64,000 nt of DNA from Clostridium thailandense. GTDB lineage: Bacteria > Bacillota > Clostridia > Clostridiales > Clostridiaceae. Positions 17,523 to 25,391 of this stretch are shown here, piece by piece; positions within the stretch are counted from its first letter, which is position 1, and each line of letters begins with the position of its first letter. The stretch is from contig NZ_JAEEGC010000004.1 of assembly GCF_019207025.1 (NCBI RefSeq), positions 30,239 to 94,238 of the forward strand, in the 5' to 3' direction. A program made the translations under genes and the position numbers. The notes under the pieces were generated by a model, which had not been told where the DNA came from, did no database searches, and was given only the letters and a program-made list of their open reading frames with translations.

Positions 17523-17541
17523 GCTTAAAGGAAGATAGCTT

Positions 17542-17691
17542 ATGAATGATCTGTTAAACATTATAGGTAATGTTGGATTTCCGATAGCAGTTTCTGTATA
17601 TCTGCTTGTAAGATTAGAGGGCAGACTTGAAGTGTTAACGCAGAGTATAAACAATCTTTCCAATGTAATAAATAGATCCAGTGAAAATTAA
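17542..17691 (+). CDS. yvrJ: YvrJ family protein, cassette copy 2
   Basis: 49 residues with the same NVGFPIAVSVYLLVRLE membrane segment as copy 1; differences are confined to a few positions and the last four residues (RSSEN versus KSNPA). It follows the DUF2922 gene by 19 bases, as in copy 1, and is followed by a good terminator. Confidence 0.88.
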   Translation: MNDLLNIIGNVGFPIAVSVYLLVRLEGRLEVLTQSINNLSNVINRSSEN

Positions 17692-17695
17692 GAAT

Positions 17696-17735
17696 CAGGC
17701 ATAGGAACAAGATTATTCCTATGCCTGTATTTTTT
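17696..17735 (+). terminator. Rho-independent terminator after cassette 2
   Basis: Perfect stem CAGGCATAGGA (17696-17706) with TCCTATGCCTG (17718-17728), followed by TATTTTTT. Confidence 0.93.
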
Positions 17736-17741
17736 AAAAAT

Positions 17742-17905
17742 TTAGTCCATGTATTGTTTGGCTTTTTCAAGCCTTTCTTTTAATTGTTGGATTTTTTCAC
17801 TTTCACTTCTACCCGTTGTGAGCTGTCAATAATACTGTTAGTATACTTACTCATATCCTGGATAGATTTTTGAATCTGACTTTTATGCAAATTGTAGTCT
17901 CTCAT
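17742..17905 (-). pseudogene. Frameshifted small protein of unknown family
   Basis: From ATG at 17905 the frame reads MRDYNLHKSQIQKSIQDM and continues to about residue 31, then runs into a stop. Shifting frame near 17815 restores a helical, charged C-terminus (SEKIQQLKERLEKAKQYMD) that ends at 17742. The natural protein would be about 54 residues with a coiled-coil tail. A one-base change in the GTAGAAGTGAAAGTG stretch explains the break. No family recognised. Confidence 0.45.
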
Positions 17906-17925
17906 TTTGTTATTTTACTCTAAAA

Positions 17926-18950
17926 TTAAGTATCAATCTGTACTTTTGTTGCTCCGTTTGCTCCATAGTAGTAAACCCATCCAGGAACAACGAAAACATA
18001 ACCTGCATTTTCACCAGAAATCTTTGTTATATTACTGCCATCCAAATTCATTCTATACATTCCAGTGTTAGCTGCATCCCCAGGAGCCGTAACTGTGTAA
18101 TATATATGATCGTTAAATACATTGATGCTGTAAACTCCGCCATTCGTATAGCTGATTGAAGCTAGCAAAGTATCTTCACTTCCATCATCTTTCATTCTAT
18201 GAATACCACTAGGATCACTATAGTAAATATAATTGTCTACCGGTTGGAATTTCTGCAGAGAAGTTTTTAACATAATAGGCAGTATTTCCAACTACATTTA
18301 AGGCTTTAGCTGAGGTTTCAGCGACTTTTTTTACAGTTCCATTAGTACTTAACTGATTAAATGCAGCTTTCTTTACATTGTAATAATATGTGTTGCCGTT
18401 ATCATAGATTACAGTTCCACCATTAATTACGTTGCCGGTGAAATCAAGATCCTTTGTTGTAAGTTGCTTTACAACATTGTCTGATACTACACCTGTTCCC
18501 CCTAAAATTATTACATTGTTTGTATCTGGAGTCTTCTTAGAAACATTGTAAACAAGGCTTCTTGCTGCCTTTTCAGGAGAAGTTGAAGTTAGAACAATGA
18601 AGGAAGAATCTTTTCCCGCAAGAGCCGCACCAGATAGAGCATCTGGGAAGTTCTCACCAGAGGCTACATAAACTTTATTGGCTTCAGTTCCATTAAACCG
18701 ATTTATAACGTTTAGGTTTGTTTCATATCTATCTATTCCCCAAACTCTTTCTGGAGAAGGGTAGTTCTTAGCAACATTGTCACTTATAACCCCTGAACCA
18801 CCTATAATATAAGCTTTTTCAATGCTATTATCACTTAAGAATTTCTTAGTATCCTCTGAGAAAGTATCTTTATCTGTTAGTAGAATTGGCATATTCTTTT
18901 GAGCTGCTATTGGAGCAATGGATATTGAATCTGCAAAGCCTAAACCTATA
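17926..18950 (-). pseudogene. Cell wall-binding repeat 2 (CWB2) protein, truncated and frameshifted
   Basis: Part 1 (18892 down to about 18265) carries CWB2 repeats: AYIIGGSGVISDNVAKNYP with RVWGIDRYETN, ASGENFPDALSGAALAGK and VIILGGTGVVSDNV. Coding similarity extends upstream to 18950 (FADSISIAPIAAQK), where it stops at the repeat GATTATGCCCCAAAATAAAT, so the signal peptide and first repeat are gone. Part 2 (18291-17926) carries DUF5050-like beta-propeller strands (IYYSDPSGIHRMKDDGSEDT, MYRMNLDGSNITKI). One extra base in TATGTTAAAAACTT near 18265 separates the parts (NTAYYVK should continue TSLQKFQP). The ancestor was a surface protein bound to secondary wall polymers. Confidence 0.8.
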
Positions 18951-18970
18951 GATTATGCCCCAAAATAAAT
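18951..18970. repeat. 20-base repeat at the CWB2 truncation point
   Basis: GATTATGCCCCAAAATAAAT matches 12521-12540 at 18 of 20 positions and lies exactly at the upstream breakpoint of the CWB2 pseudogene. Confidence 0.45.
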
Positions 18971-19012
18971 GCTCTTGTGATTTAGATTTATTACTTACTT
19001 TTTATAAAAAAG

Positions 19013-19540
19013 CTATTTAAGCAATGGAATACATTTTAAGCAGTTATCTATTTCACACTGTATTGTCCATAACTTAGAGTCCAATATTATTCTTTCTACC
19101 TCCTCTGAGGTCATATGATGTGTGCTAATAAATAAAGTACCATCTTTCTTAATAAGGCGATATAATTCTTTTAGAAATACATTTTTATCCTGAACCATAT
19201 GAAACATGTCTATAGCAATTATTACATCTGATGCAGTATCTCTTATTTCATTAATATTCTTTACTAACACTGTTTCTACATTTGTAAGTTGGTATTTATT
19301 AATTTTCTTCTTTACTGATTCTATTGCTAGCTCATGAATATCAACAGCATAAACCTTGCCATTTTCACCAAGCAATTCTGATATTTTTTTAGTGTACCCA
19401 CCTGATCCGCAGCCATAGTCAATTACAATATCTCCGGTTTTAATATTAAATTTATTACACTCTTCGTTGATTGGAGCAGTTATATCTCGCTGTTCCAGCA
19501 TAGAAATCATAGTTTCCACTGTGAAATTATTTTCATGCAT
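19013..19540 (-). CDS. Class I SAM-dependent methyltransferase
   Basis: 175 residues. SAM-binding motif I is VIDYGCGSGGYTKKISELLG; the acidic residue ending strand 2 is in VYAVDIHELAIES; motif IV region reads DVIIAIDMFHMVQD. The size suits a small-molecule or generic methyltransferase (methyltransf_11/25 type); no substrate can be assigned. It lies downstream of an Rrf2 regulator on the same strand, separated by repeated promoter-like sequences, so Rrf2 control is plausible. Confidence 0.82.
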   Translation of the reverse strand: MHENNFTVETMISMLEQRDITAPINEECNKFNIKTGDIVIDYGCGSGGYTKKISELLGENGKVYAVDIHELAIESVKKKINKYQLTNVETVLVKNINEIRDTASDVIIAIDMFHMVQDKNVFLKELYRLIKKDGTLFISTHHMTSEEVERIILDSKLWTIQCEIDNCLKCIPLLK

Positions 19541-19576
19541 AAAGTTAATCCTCCTTATTTAATTTAAGTTTCTTAA

Positions 19577-19774
19577 GTTCTTAGATAGTAAATATTTTCT
19601 TTTCTTATAAAGTACATTAAGGATGTTTTATATCCTTAATTAGAATAACAAACCCTATTAAGATTAATTTCTGAGTTTTTAGATAGTGAATATTTTACTT
19701 TTTTATAAAATACATTAAAGATGTTTTATGTCTGTAATTAAAGTATCAAGCCCTATTAGGACTTAATCGAAGTA
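19577..19774 (-). repeat. Tandem regulatory repeat, two copies of about 98 bases, with a third partial copy at 20207-20250
   Basis: Two successive blocks start TTAGATAGT(A/G)AATATTTT at 19581 and 19679, and both continue with TACATTAA(G/A)GATGTTTTAT and AACCCTATTA/AGCCCTATTA. The core (minus strand GACATAAAACATCTTTAATG) recurs directly upstream of the Rrf2 start at 20207-20250, where it overlaps a TTGACA box. Repeated promoter or operator blocks upstream of both minus-strand genes suggest a duplicated Rrf2-binding region. Confidence 0.6.
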
Positions 19775-19784
19775 ATATAAATGA

Positions 19785-20192
19785 CTATTCTTCATTAATT
19801 TCAAAGTTTTCTTCGTGAGCTAGTTCATATATTTTTTTGCTTTGCAGATAACCTTCCATTAGTTTCTCAGCATCTGCCATTACTTTATGAATAGGACATT
19901 TACTTTCGTTAAATTCACATTTAAATAAAGCAAAGTTTCCTTCCACTGCATTGATAATATCCATAAAAGAAATTTCTTCTACTTTCTTACTAAAAAAATA
20001 TCCACCATTTGCTCCTGAAGTTGAATCTATTATACCAGCTTTAACTAACTGAGTTAGTATCTTAGAAAGATATGTATCAGATACGTTAAAGTGCTTTGCA
20101 AGAGTATATACACTAAGTTTTTCACTTTGAGCATGTTCAATCATGAATAGAATTGTGTGCAAAGCATAATTAGTTGCTTTCGTATATTTCAA
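19785..20192 (-). CDS. Rrf2 family transcriptional regulator
   Basis: 135 residues, typical length. The winged helix is MKYTKATNYALHTILFMIEH at the N-terminus with recognition region LAKHFNVSDTYLSKILTQLV and wing SGANGGYFF. Two candidate cysteines occur in FKCEFNESKCPIH, fitting the partial Cys set of iron-sulfur or redox-sensing Rrf2 members, but the full three-Cys IscR/NsrR motif is incomplete. A GGTGGTGATT site precedes the ATG, and TTGACA lies about 50 bases upstream. It probably controls itself and the methyltransferase gene (inference from shared upstream repeats). Confidence 0.87.
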   Translation of the reverse strand: MKYTKATNYALHTILFMIEHAQSEKLSVYTLAKHFNVSDTYLSKILTQLVKAGIIDSTSGANGGYFFSKKVEEISFMDIINAVEGNFALFKCEFNESKCPIHKVMADAEKLMEGYLQSKKIYELAHEENFEINEE

Positions 20193-20396
20193 ATAATCAC
20201 CACCTAAAATACATTAAAGAGCTTTTATGTCTATGATTATAGTGTCAACTATGGATCTTGTCAACAACTAAATTTATCTATAACAAGTGTTTTGTTTTTG
20301 ATGGGTGGAAACCTATAAGTGCATATACAAAAACAAGTGAAAAATATATTTTAACTAATACTTAAAACCTAAGAATAAGTTATTTCCGTAAAAGTT

Positions 20397-20446
20397 AAAA
20401 TAGCCATAAGACATAAAATAGCAAATTGTATCTTATGACTATTTTT
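20397..20446. terminator. Hairpin terminator in the gap downstream of the TetR gene
   Basis: AAAATAGCCATAAGA (20397-20411) pairs with TCTTATGACTATTTTT (20431-20446) with one mismatch. It sits about 140 bases beyond the end of the - strand TetR gene, which it could terminate; the rest of the 394-base gap between Rrf2 and TetR has no coding signal. Confidence 0.65.
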
Positions 20447-20586
20447 ATACGTTGCGATATCATGTATTAGTTTTATAATATATGATTTCATTTGCTTTGC
20501 TCCAGACGGCAGGATGTTGTTCTTACTCAAGTGAGTAAGAAGAAAGAATTATGTATATCTTCAAAGATGTTGAATACCATTTAAAG

Positions 20587-21231
20587 TTACGTTGACTTAT
20601 TAATGGTATCTTTATAATGGAGTCCATCAGTAACAATTGATATCAATTTATTGAATCGACTGATATCCAGATTATCTCTACGTTGTTCTACAGCGTGCAG
20701 AAAGCCCATCATAATATTAATTAAATCCTTTATATCTATATCTTCCCGTACCACCTTGGCCTGCTGGGCTCGGATAAGAAGAGCAGCAAATGCCGACTGA
20801 AAATCATGTAGCACATCAGAGTTTGTCATCTTGGTATTTAAGGCATCTTTTAAAGCCTTGTTGTTAAAACCATCTTCCATAATGCCTATAAAGAAATCAA
20901 AAAATGCTTTACCTGGATCCGTATTATTCACAAGGGATTTAGCTTCTTCTGTAAGCTGCTGCTTATAACTAAGATAGACTGCCTCAAGCAATGCTTCTTT
21001 GCTCGGAAAATGGCGGTATACGGTACCGATGCCTACGCCAGCTTCACGGGCAATTTCACTTATAGGAATTGACAGACCCTTTTCTACAAAAATCTTATAC
21101 GCCGCGTCTAGTATCTGCTCTCTATTCTGTTTTGCATCCGCCCGCAATGATTTTGAGTTATTGACAAGACTAGAATTACTAGGCTGTAGAGTAGTATATG
21201 CCTTGTTCACAGAGTGCTCTTTATCTATCAT
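20587..21231 (-). CDS. TetR/AcrR family repressor
   Basis: 214 residues from the ATG at 21231 (AAAGGTGG 8 bases upstream; a GTG at 21243 overlaps that site). The N-terminal DNA-binding domain is REQILDAAYKIFVEKGLSIP with recognition helix AREAGVGIGTVYRHFPSKEA. The C-terminal part is the SBP_bac/TetR_C-type ligand domain with HAVEQRRDNLD. It is divergently oriented from an NTF2-like gene, and the shared intergenic region has two copies of a palindrome, the expected autoregulated arrangement. Confidence 0.9.
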   Translation of the reverse strand: MIDKEHSVNKAYTTLQPSNSSLVNNSKSLRADAKQNREQILDAAYKIFVEKGLSIPISEIAREAGVGIGTVYRHFPSKEALLEAVYLSYKQQLTEEAKSLVNNTDPGKAFFDFFIGIMEDGFNNKALKDALNTKMTNSDVLHDFQSAFAALLIRAQQAKVVREDIDIKDLINIMMGFLHAVEQRRDNLDISRFNKLISIVTDGLHYKDTINKST

Positions 21232-21277
21232 TGAGATAACCACCTTTCTTTTTCAATTTTACTTGAAAAATTGAATA

Positions 21278-21334
21278 TTGACAACGGAATTATGATTCCG
21301 TATAATATCAACATAAGCGGAATTATAGTTCCGT
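21278..21334 (+). promoter_or_regulatory. Promoter with two TetR-type operators
   Basis: TTGACA (21278-21283), a 17-base spacer and TATAAT (21301-21306) form a consensus sigma-A promoter reading toward the NTF2-like gene. The whole spacer is the palindrome ACGGAATTATGATTCCGT (21284-21301). A second copy, GCGGAATTATAGTTCCGT, lies at 21317-21334, 33 bases centre to centre. Binding would block the promoter directly. Confidence 0.85.
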
Positions 21335-21369
21335 TTATGTTAATCTAATTTTTAAAGGCGGTGTTTACT

Positions 21370-21825
21370 ATGAATGAAAAAAATAAAAATATGAGAAGTC
21401 CAAGAGAAATCTTTGAACTTGCACAATCTATGTTTTTAAGCAAAGACTTGAGCAGTTTTTCTGATCTATTTGCAACTGACGCTATATTTGAATTGCCATT
21501 TCATACGCAAAAATCAATGAGGTTAGTTCAGGGGAGAGAGAATATCCACAATTATCTTGCGACGGTGCCGGTTACGCTTTTTAAACCAATAGGATATAAA
21601 TCAATGACAATATATGAGACAACCGACCCTGAAGTTATTATAGCTGAGTATGACATGTATGGTGAAGTTATAGCTAACGGTAAGCCTTTTCAGAGGAGGT
21701 ATCTCCAAATGTTTAAGGTTCATAATGGCGAAATTGTAACTTTGCATGACTACTGGAATCCTATTGATACCTTCGAAATACTCGATCGCTTGCCAGAACT
21801 TTGTACTATGCTCACACAGAAATAA
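21370..21825 (+). CDS. NTF2-like/SnoaL-type nuclear transport factor 2 family protein
   Basis: 151 residues from the ATG at 21370 (GGCGGTG upstream; an in-frame GTG at 21361 overlaps it). The pattern FELAQSMFLSKDLSSFSDLF, ATDAIFELPF, a central QGRENIHNYL and terminal VTLHDYWNPIDTFEIL matches the SnoaL-like cone fold. Such proteins are often ligand-binding or isomerase-like enzymes; activity unknown. Expression is probably repressed by the divergent TetR protein and induced by its ligand. The iron-sulfur flavoprotein gene downstream may belong to the same response. Confidence 0.8.
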   Translation: MNEKNKNMRSPREIFELAQSMFLSKDLSSFSDLFATDAIFELPFHTQKSMRLVQGRENIHNYLATVPVTLFKPIGYKSMTIYETTDPEVIIAEYDMYGEVIANGKPFQRRYLQMFKVHNGEIVTLHDYWNPIDTFEILDRLPELCTMLTQK

Positions 21826-21962
21826 AAGTAATCATTCTGAAAGATAATAGCATCTTTTTTAATGACTCAGAAGGAGATATATATTACTGACTATAATTAA
21901 GCTACTCAATAAATAGTTAACTTGAATTAAGAAAACTTTGTATTTAAAAGGAGAGATATAAG

Positions 21963-22544
21963 ATGTCAAAAGTTGTTATTTTCAACGGTAGTCCAAGAAA
22001 AAGTGGGTATACTACAAAATTGTTAGAACAAGTGGCAAAAGGAGCGAAATCTAAAGGTGCTGAAATAATTGAATTTGATTTGAATGATTCTAGAATTCGT
22101 GGTTGTCAAGGATGTTTCTATTGCCGTACACATGATGGTTGTGCGGTTAAAGATTATTTGCAGCCAATGTATGAGGCTATTACCGAAGCAGATGCTATTG
22201 TATTTGGTTCTCCAAATTATGGTTATCAAATTACAGGTCAAGCAAAAATTTGGTTAGATCGTACATTTCCAATGGTTGGGGAAAATTTTATGCCGAGACA
22301 TCCCGGCAAAAAGGTAGTATCGATATTTGTTCAAGGTAGCCCAAATCCTGAAATGGGCGCAGAGGGAATTAAAGCTGTTAATAATATTTTTGCAAGATAT
22401 GGTTGGGAATTAGAAGATAGTATTCTTTGCTGTGGGACTACTGATTTTCATTCAGAAAAGCTTGAGAGGTTTAATTCTAATATAGAACAGTTTGAGGAGT
22501 TATCTTTGAGAGCACTTAAGGATGGGGAAAATCTAGTTAGATAA
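21963..22544 (+). CDS. Iron-sulfur flavoprotein / NADPH-dependent FMN reductase family
   Basis: 193 residues. FMN-binding NGSPRKSGYTTKLLEQVAKG opens the protein; GSPNYGYQITGQAKIWLDR is the conserved second flavin loop. The compact cysteine motif C-x2-C-x2-C-x5-C (in GCQGCFYCRTHDGC) is the [4Fe-4S] site of archaeal/clostridial iron-sulfur flavoproteins (Isf). It likely shuttles electrons between ferredoxin and a small acceptor such as a quinone or peroxide. GGAGAG lies 8 bases upstream. A bidirectional terminator follows. Confidence 0.85.
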   Translation: MSKVVIFNGSPRKSGYTTKLLEQVAKGAKSKGAEIIEFDLNDSRIRGCQGCFYCRTHDGCAVKDYLQPMYEAITEADAIVFGSPNYGYQITGQAKIWLDRTFPMVGENFMPRHPGKKVVSIFVQGSPNPEMGAEGIKAVNNIFARYGWELEDSILCCGTTDFHSEKLERFNSNIEQFEELSLRALKDGENLVR

Positions 22545-22633
22545 ATTTCTAACATGCCACTACTTAAAGTTAAACTTACACCAAGAAAAACTGAACTTGT
22601 AAGCATGCATTATAAATAAATCTAATGCAGTTT

Positions 22634-22679
22634 AAAAAGATGGGTACAAGAATTAAAAAATTCTTGTACCCATCTTTTT
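22634..22679. terminator. Bidirectional terminator, nearly identical to the one at 14346
   Basis: AAAAAGATGGGTACAAGAATT (22634-22654) pairs perfectly with the mirror stretch at 22659-22679 over 21 bases with a 4-base A loop. The stem core GGGTACAAGAATT matches the terminator 8.3 kb upstream, so the two may be copies of a mobile hairpin. Confidence 0.9.
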
Positions 22680-23008
22680 GTTTGAGTTATCTTCAAAAAT
22701 CCTACGACAAAATGGAAATTATATCTGTGAAAAAATTAAAGAAAAAAATAGTTTAATTTGTAATTATATACCAGCATGTAGCTTTAAATAGGTGAATTAT
22801 TACGAAATGGAATAAAATCGAAATTTAATATCACAAATTGTATAATCATAAAAGAATTTGCTTTAAAAATCGTGTCCGAATTCCAGTAAAAAATGTGCCC
22901 TGTATAAATAGAGAGGTTTTTAAAAACAATTGGTATAAAATATTTCTTTCTAAAAAAATAAATAAAGAAGGAAAGATAGACAAAATTAAAGTGCAAAGGA
23001 GTAAAAAA

Positions 23009-23635
23009 ATGAAAATTAAAGTTTTAACTGAAACAGAAAAGGATCAAATATTGAACTGGATCAAAAGTAAAAAGTTTTATAATCTGGATAACTTAATATT
23101 AGCTTTTAAGGAATTTATCAGAGATCTGTACAGAAAATACATTAAGGACGAGTACAGATTATTAATGGAGGATTTTATATCCGAATGTAATTTAATGATT
23201 CTAAGTTGCGCGAGAAGATTTAAAGGGCGCACCTTTGGCGAGTTAGTTAACTTTATTACAGAAACAGTAAGCAAAAGAGTAATTAGAATTAGTAAAAAGC
23301 ATAGAAAGCTCTGTAAAGAAGATATTCTTGAAGATTTTGAAGATAACTTAGCTTATAAGAATTACCTTTTTCTTGTAGATTTTGAAGAGCAGCTGCTGAG
23401 TACCATGACTCTGGAAAGCAATTGTGATAGGTACTTATGTGGAAAAATATCTGAATATGAAATAGAGCTATTGAAGGAATTTATCTATGGCAGAGATTTA
23501 AAAGCTTTTGCTGAGCGTAGAGGAGTTAAGTACGAAAGTGTTAAGAGAGCACTAATAAGGGCTAAAGAAAAAGTTAAGAAGATAATGGAAGCTTTACATA
23601 TTAACAGTGCTTATGATGATTATGTTTTACCTTAA
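23009..23635 (+). CDS. Sigma-70-like / phage-type RNA polymerase sigma factor-like protein
   Basis: 208 residues from the ATG at 23009 (AAAGGAG 8 bases upstream; open frame extends to 22838 but without a site). Region-2-like helix: LLMEDFISECNLMILSCARR; region-4-like C-terminal helix-turn-helix: GRDLKAFAERRGVKYESVKR followed by ALIRAKEKVKKIM. Overall weakly similar to ECF/UviA-like sigma factors or phage late-gene activators; I am not sure it binds core polymerase. It precedes a second sigma-like gene and phage-type replication genes, so a mobile-element regulator is likely. Confidence 0.6.
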   Translation: MKIKVLTETEKDQILNWIKSKKFYNLDNLILAFKEFIRDLYRKYIKDEYRLLMEDFISECNLMILSCARRFKGRTFGELVNFITETVSKRVIRISKKHRKLCKEDILEDFEDNLAYKNYLFLVDFEEQLLSTMTLESNCDRYLCGKISEYEIELLKEFIYGRDLKAFAERRGVKYESVKRALIRAKEKVKKIMEALHINSAYDDYVLP

Positions 23636-23642
23636 TTTATAG

Positions 23643-23885
23643 ATAAACACGGCCGAAAGTAGACTCACACTCCGGTATATGTTTCCAAGCTTCAGCACTA
23701 TAAAAAATTTTTATCAATCTAAAGCTTAGTATTTTGAAAATCTAAGAACATCTGATAAACTCGTACCTCAAACATATCAGAAGTCCTAAGATTTTCTAAA
23801 ATACTTCGCTAACATTGATTAAAAAGTTTTTATATGTGCCTTCAGCTTTGGAAGCATATACCTGCGTATAAGTCAACTTTCTGGT
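23643..23885. repeat. Long imperfect palindromic element B
   Basis: Two arms of about 115 bases pair with scattered mismatches (for example GAAAGTAGACTCACACTCCGG with its counterpart near 23855-23880, and AGTATTTTGAAAATCTAAG with CTAAGATTTTCTAAAATACT). The outer motifs GAAAGTAGACT, ATATGTT-CCA and TCAGCAC correspond to element A at 6285-6440. It abuts the start of the sigma-factor gene at 23886. Confidence 0.75.
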
Positions 23886-24506
23886 GTGAATATCTATGTA
23901 AGGGAGGGGATTGAAATTAATGGTGATGAAATAATTGGGTTGCTTCTTAAGGCAAAAGAAGGGGATAGGACTGCTATGGAAGAGGTAATAAAGAGGTATA
24001 CGCCTTTTGTTATTAAAACTGCCAGGAGTATATATGTAAAAGGCCAAGAGGTGGAAGATCTTATTCAGATAGGACAAGCATCAATAATCAAGGCTGTAAA
24101 CATGTATGACACAGAAAGAGAAAATGCTTTTACTACCTATGTATTCAATACAATAAGGAGAACTTTGTATTTACTTATAAGGAGCAGTGTAAAAGATGCA
24201 AAATGCTGCAGTCTAAATACTTCTAATAATGAGGGCTGCGAGCTTATAGATGTTTTAGCAGGGGATGAAGATATTGAAGAAGAGATGATTAAAAAAGAAG
24301 AAAAGGCTATGCTTGCTAAAGCCTTAAGAAAACTTAATGAACAGGAAAAAGAGATTATCTACTGGTTTTATTTTGAAAAGAGAAGTCTAAGAGAGTATGC
24401 AAGTTTAAAGGGGATATATTATAAGACAGCTGGAGATAGAAAGAAAAAAGCACTTAGGAAGCTTAAAAAATGTTTAGAGGGGATGGATTTTAATGGCAAT
24501 ATATAG
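23886..24506 (+). CDS. Sigma-70 family RNA polymerase sigma factor (ECF/SigI-size)
   Basis: 206 residues if GTG at 23886 is used. Region 2: RTAMEEVIKRYTPFVIKTA, then YVKGQEVEDLIQIGQASIIK and AFTTYVFNTIRRTLYLLI; region 4: ALRKLNEQEKEIIYWFYFEK and RSLREYASLKGIYYKTA. The strong AGGGAGGGG site lies after the GTG, pointing to ATT codons at 23910 or 23916, since the nearby ATG is out of frame; the start is therefore uncertain. Palindromic element B ends exactly here and may have removed the original start. The 3' end overlaps the DnaD-like gene by 14 bases. Confidence 0.75.
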   Translation: MNIYVREGIEINGDEIIGLLLKAKEGDRTAMEEVIKRYTPFVIKTARSIYVKGQEVEDLIQIGQASIIKAVNMYDTERENAFTTYVFNTIRRTLYLLIRSSVKDAKCCSLNTSNNEGCELIDVLAGDEDIEEEMIKKEEKAMLAKALRKLNEQEKEIIYWFYFEKRSLREYASLKGIYYKTAGDRKKKALRKLKKCLEGMDFNGNI

Positions 24507-25380
24507 ACAACTTCAAACAAATCTTTGGCAGGATGAATTTATACTGGAACTTGAAGCACTTGAAAAGTATGTGTATACATATTTGATGACAAACCCAAGA
24601 ACCACTCAATGTGGTATATACAGATTAGTAAAGAAGCTTATGGAGTTAGAACTTGGATTAGAATGGGAAACCATATATAAAATATTAAAAAAGCTTATGG
24701 ATAACAACAAAATTGCTTATTGTGAAGAAACTGGTGAAATAATGCTAATAAACTGGAGCAAATATAATTTTATAAACAGCAGAAATACAATTCTATGTAT
24801 CAATAAAGAACTAAAGGAAGTTAAAAATAAAGAATTTATAGGCAGACTATATACAATATGTTTGGAAAGAAACTATCCTGTAAAAGACATTTTTAATGGA
24901 GTTGTAGTTGATGGTTTAAAAATTGAAAATAAAGAGGAGGAGGATTTTTTAGAAGCTGAAGGTGAAGAAGTGGATTCTTTAAAAGCAGATAAAGAGGGCC
25001 TTTCAAGCCCTTTTGAAGCCCCTTATAAGGCCCTAGGGGAAGAAGAAATAAAAGAAGAATATATAAATAAATCTTATAATAAACAAAAAGTAACGAATAA
25101 AAGTATAAGCAGAATTCTTTTAGAGTTTAGCAAAAATATTAAGAAAGCCTCTAAAGATGAAATAGAAAAATTTATTGAATGGAGAAAGACTTTCGAAGAG
25201 GAATTTATAATAAAAGCTATTAAACAAGCAGTTAAGTATAAAGCAAAGCATATTGGATACATTGAAAGCATTATAAAAAATTGGGCAGCAGAGGGCATTA
25301 CCACAATGAAGGAGCTTATGAAAAAATTTAAAAGAAATAAGCCTAGAGTCAATTCTGAAGCCTATAGATATCTGGATTAG
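24493..25380 (+). CDS. DnaD/phage replisome organizer-like protein
   Basis: 295 residues. The N-terminal winged-helix part reads YRQLQTNLWQDEFILELEAL and YTYLMTNPRTTQCGIYRLVK, as in phage replisome organisers and DnaD. A charged linker (about 145-215) leads to a DnaB_2/DnaD C-terminal domain, EFIIKAIKQAVKYKAKHIGY with IESIIKNWAAEGITT. Such proteins remodel the origin and help load the replicative helicase. The ATG overlaps the end of the sigma gene and the helicase follows 11 bases downstream, so the three form one operon of phage or plasmid type. Confidence 0.82.
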   Translation: MAIYRQLQTNLWQDEFILELEALEKYVYTYLMTNPRTTQCGIYRLVKKLMELELGLEWETIYKILKKLMDNNKIAYCEETGEIMLINWSKYNFINSRNTILCINKELKEVKNKEFIGRLYTICLERNYPVKDIFNGVVVDGLKIENKEEEDFLEAEGEEVDSLKADKEGLSSPFEAPYKALGEEEIKEEYINKSYNKQKVTNKSISRILLEFSKNIKKASKDEIEKFIEWRKTFEEEFIIKAIKQAVKYKAKHIGYIESIIKNWAAEGITTMKELMKKFKRNKPRVNSEAYRYLD

Positions 25381-25391
25381 GGGGTGGCATT

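Noticed and set aside
22634..22679. Hairpin as a riboswitch for the sigma-like gene downstream
   Set aside because: It is a simple perfect stem with T-tail and A-run 330 bases before the gene; a terminator explains it.
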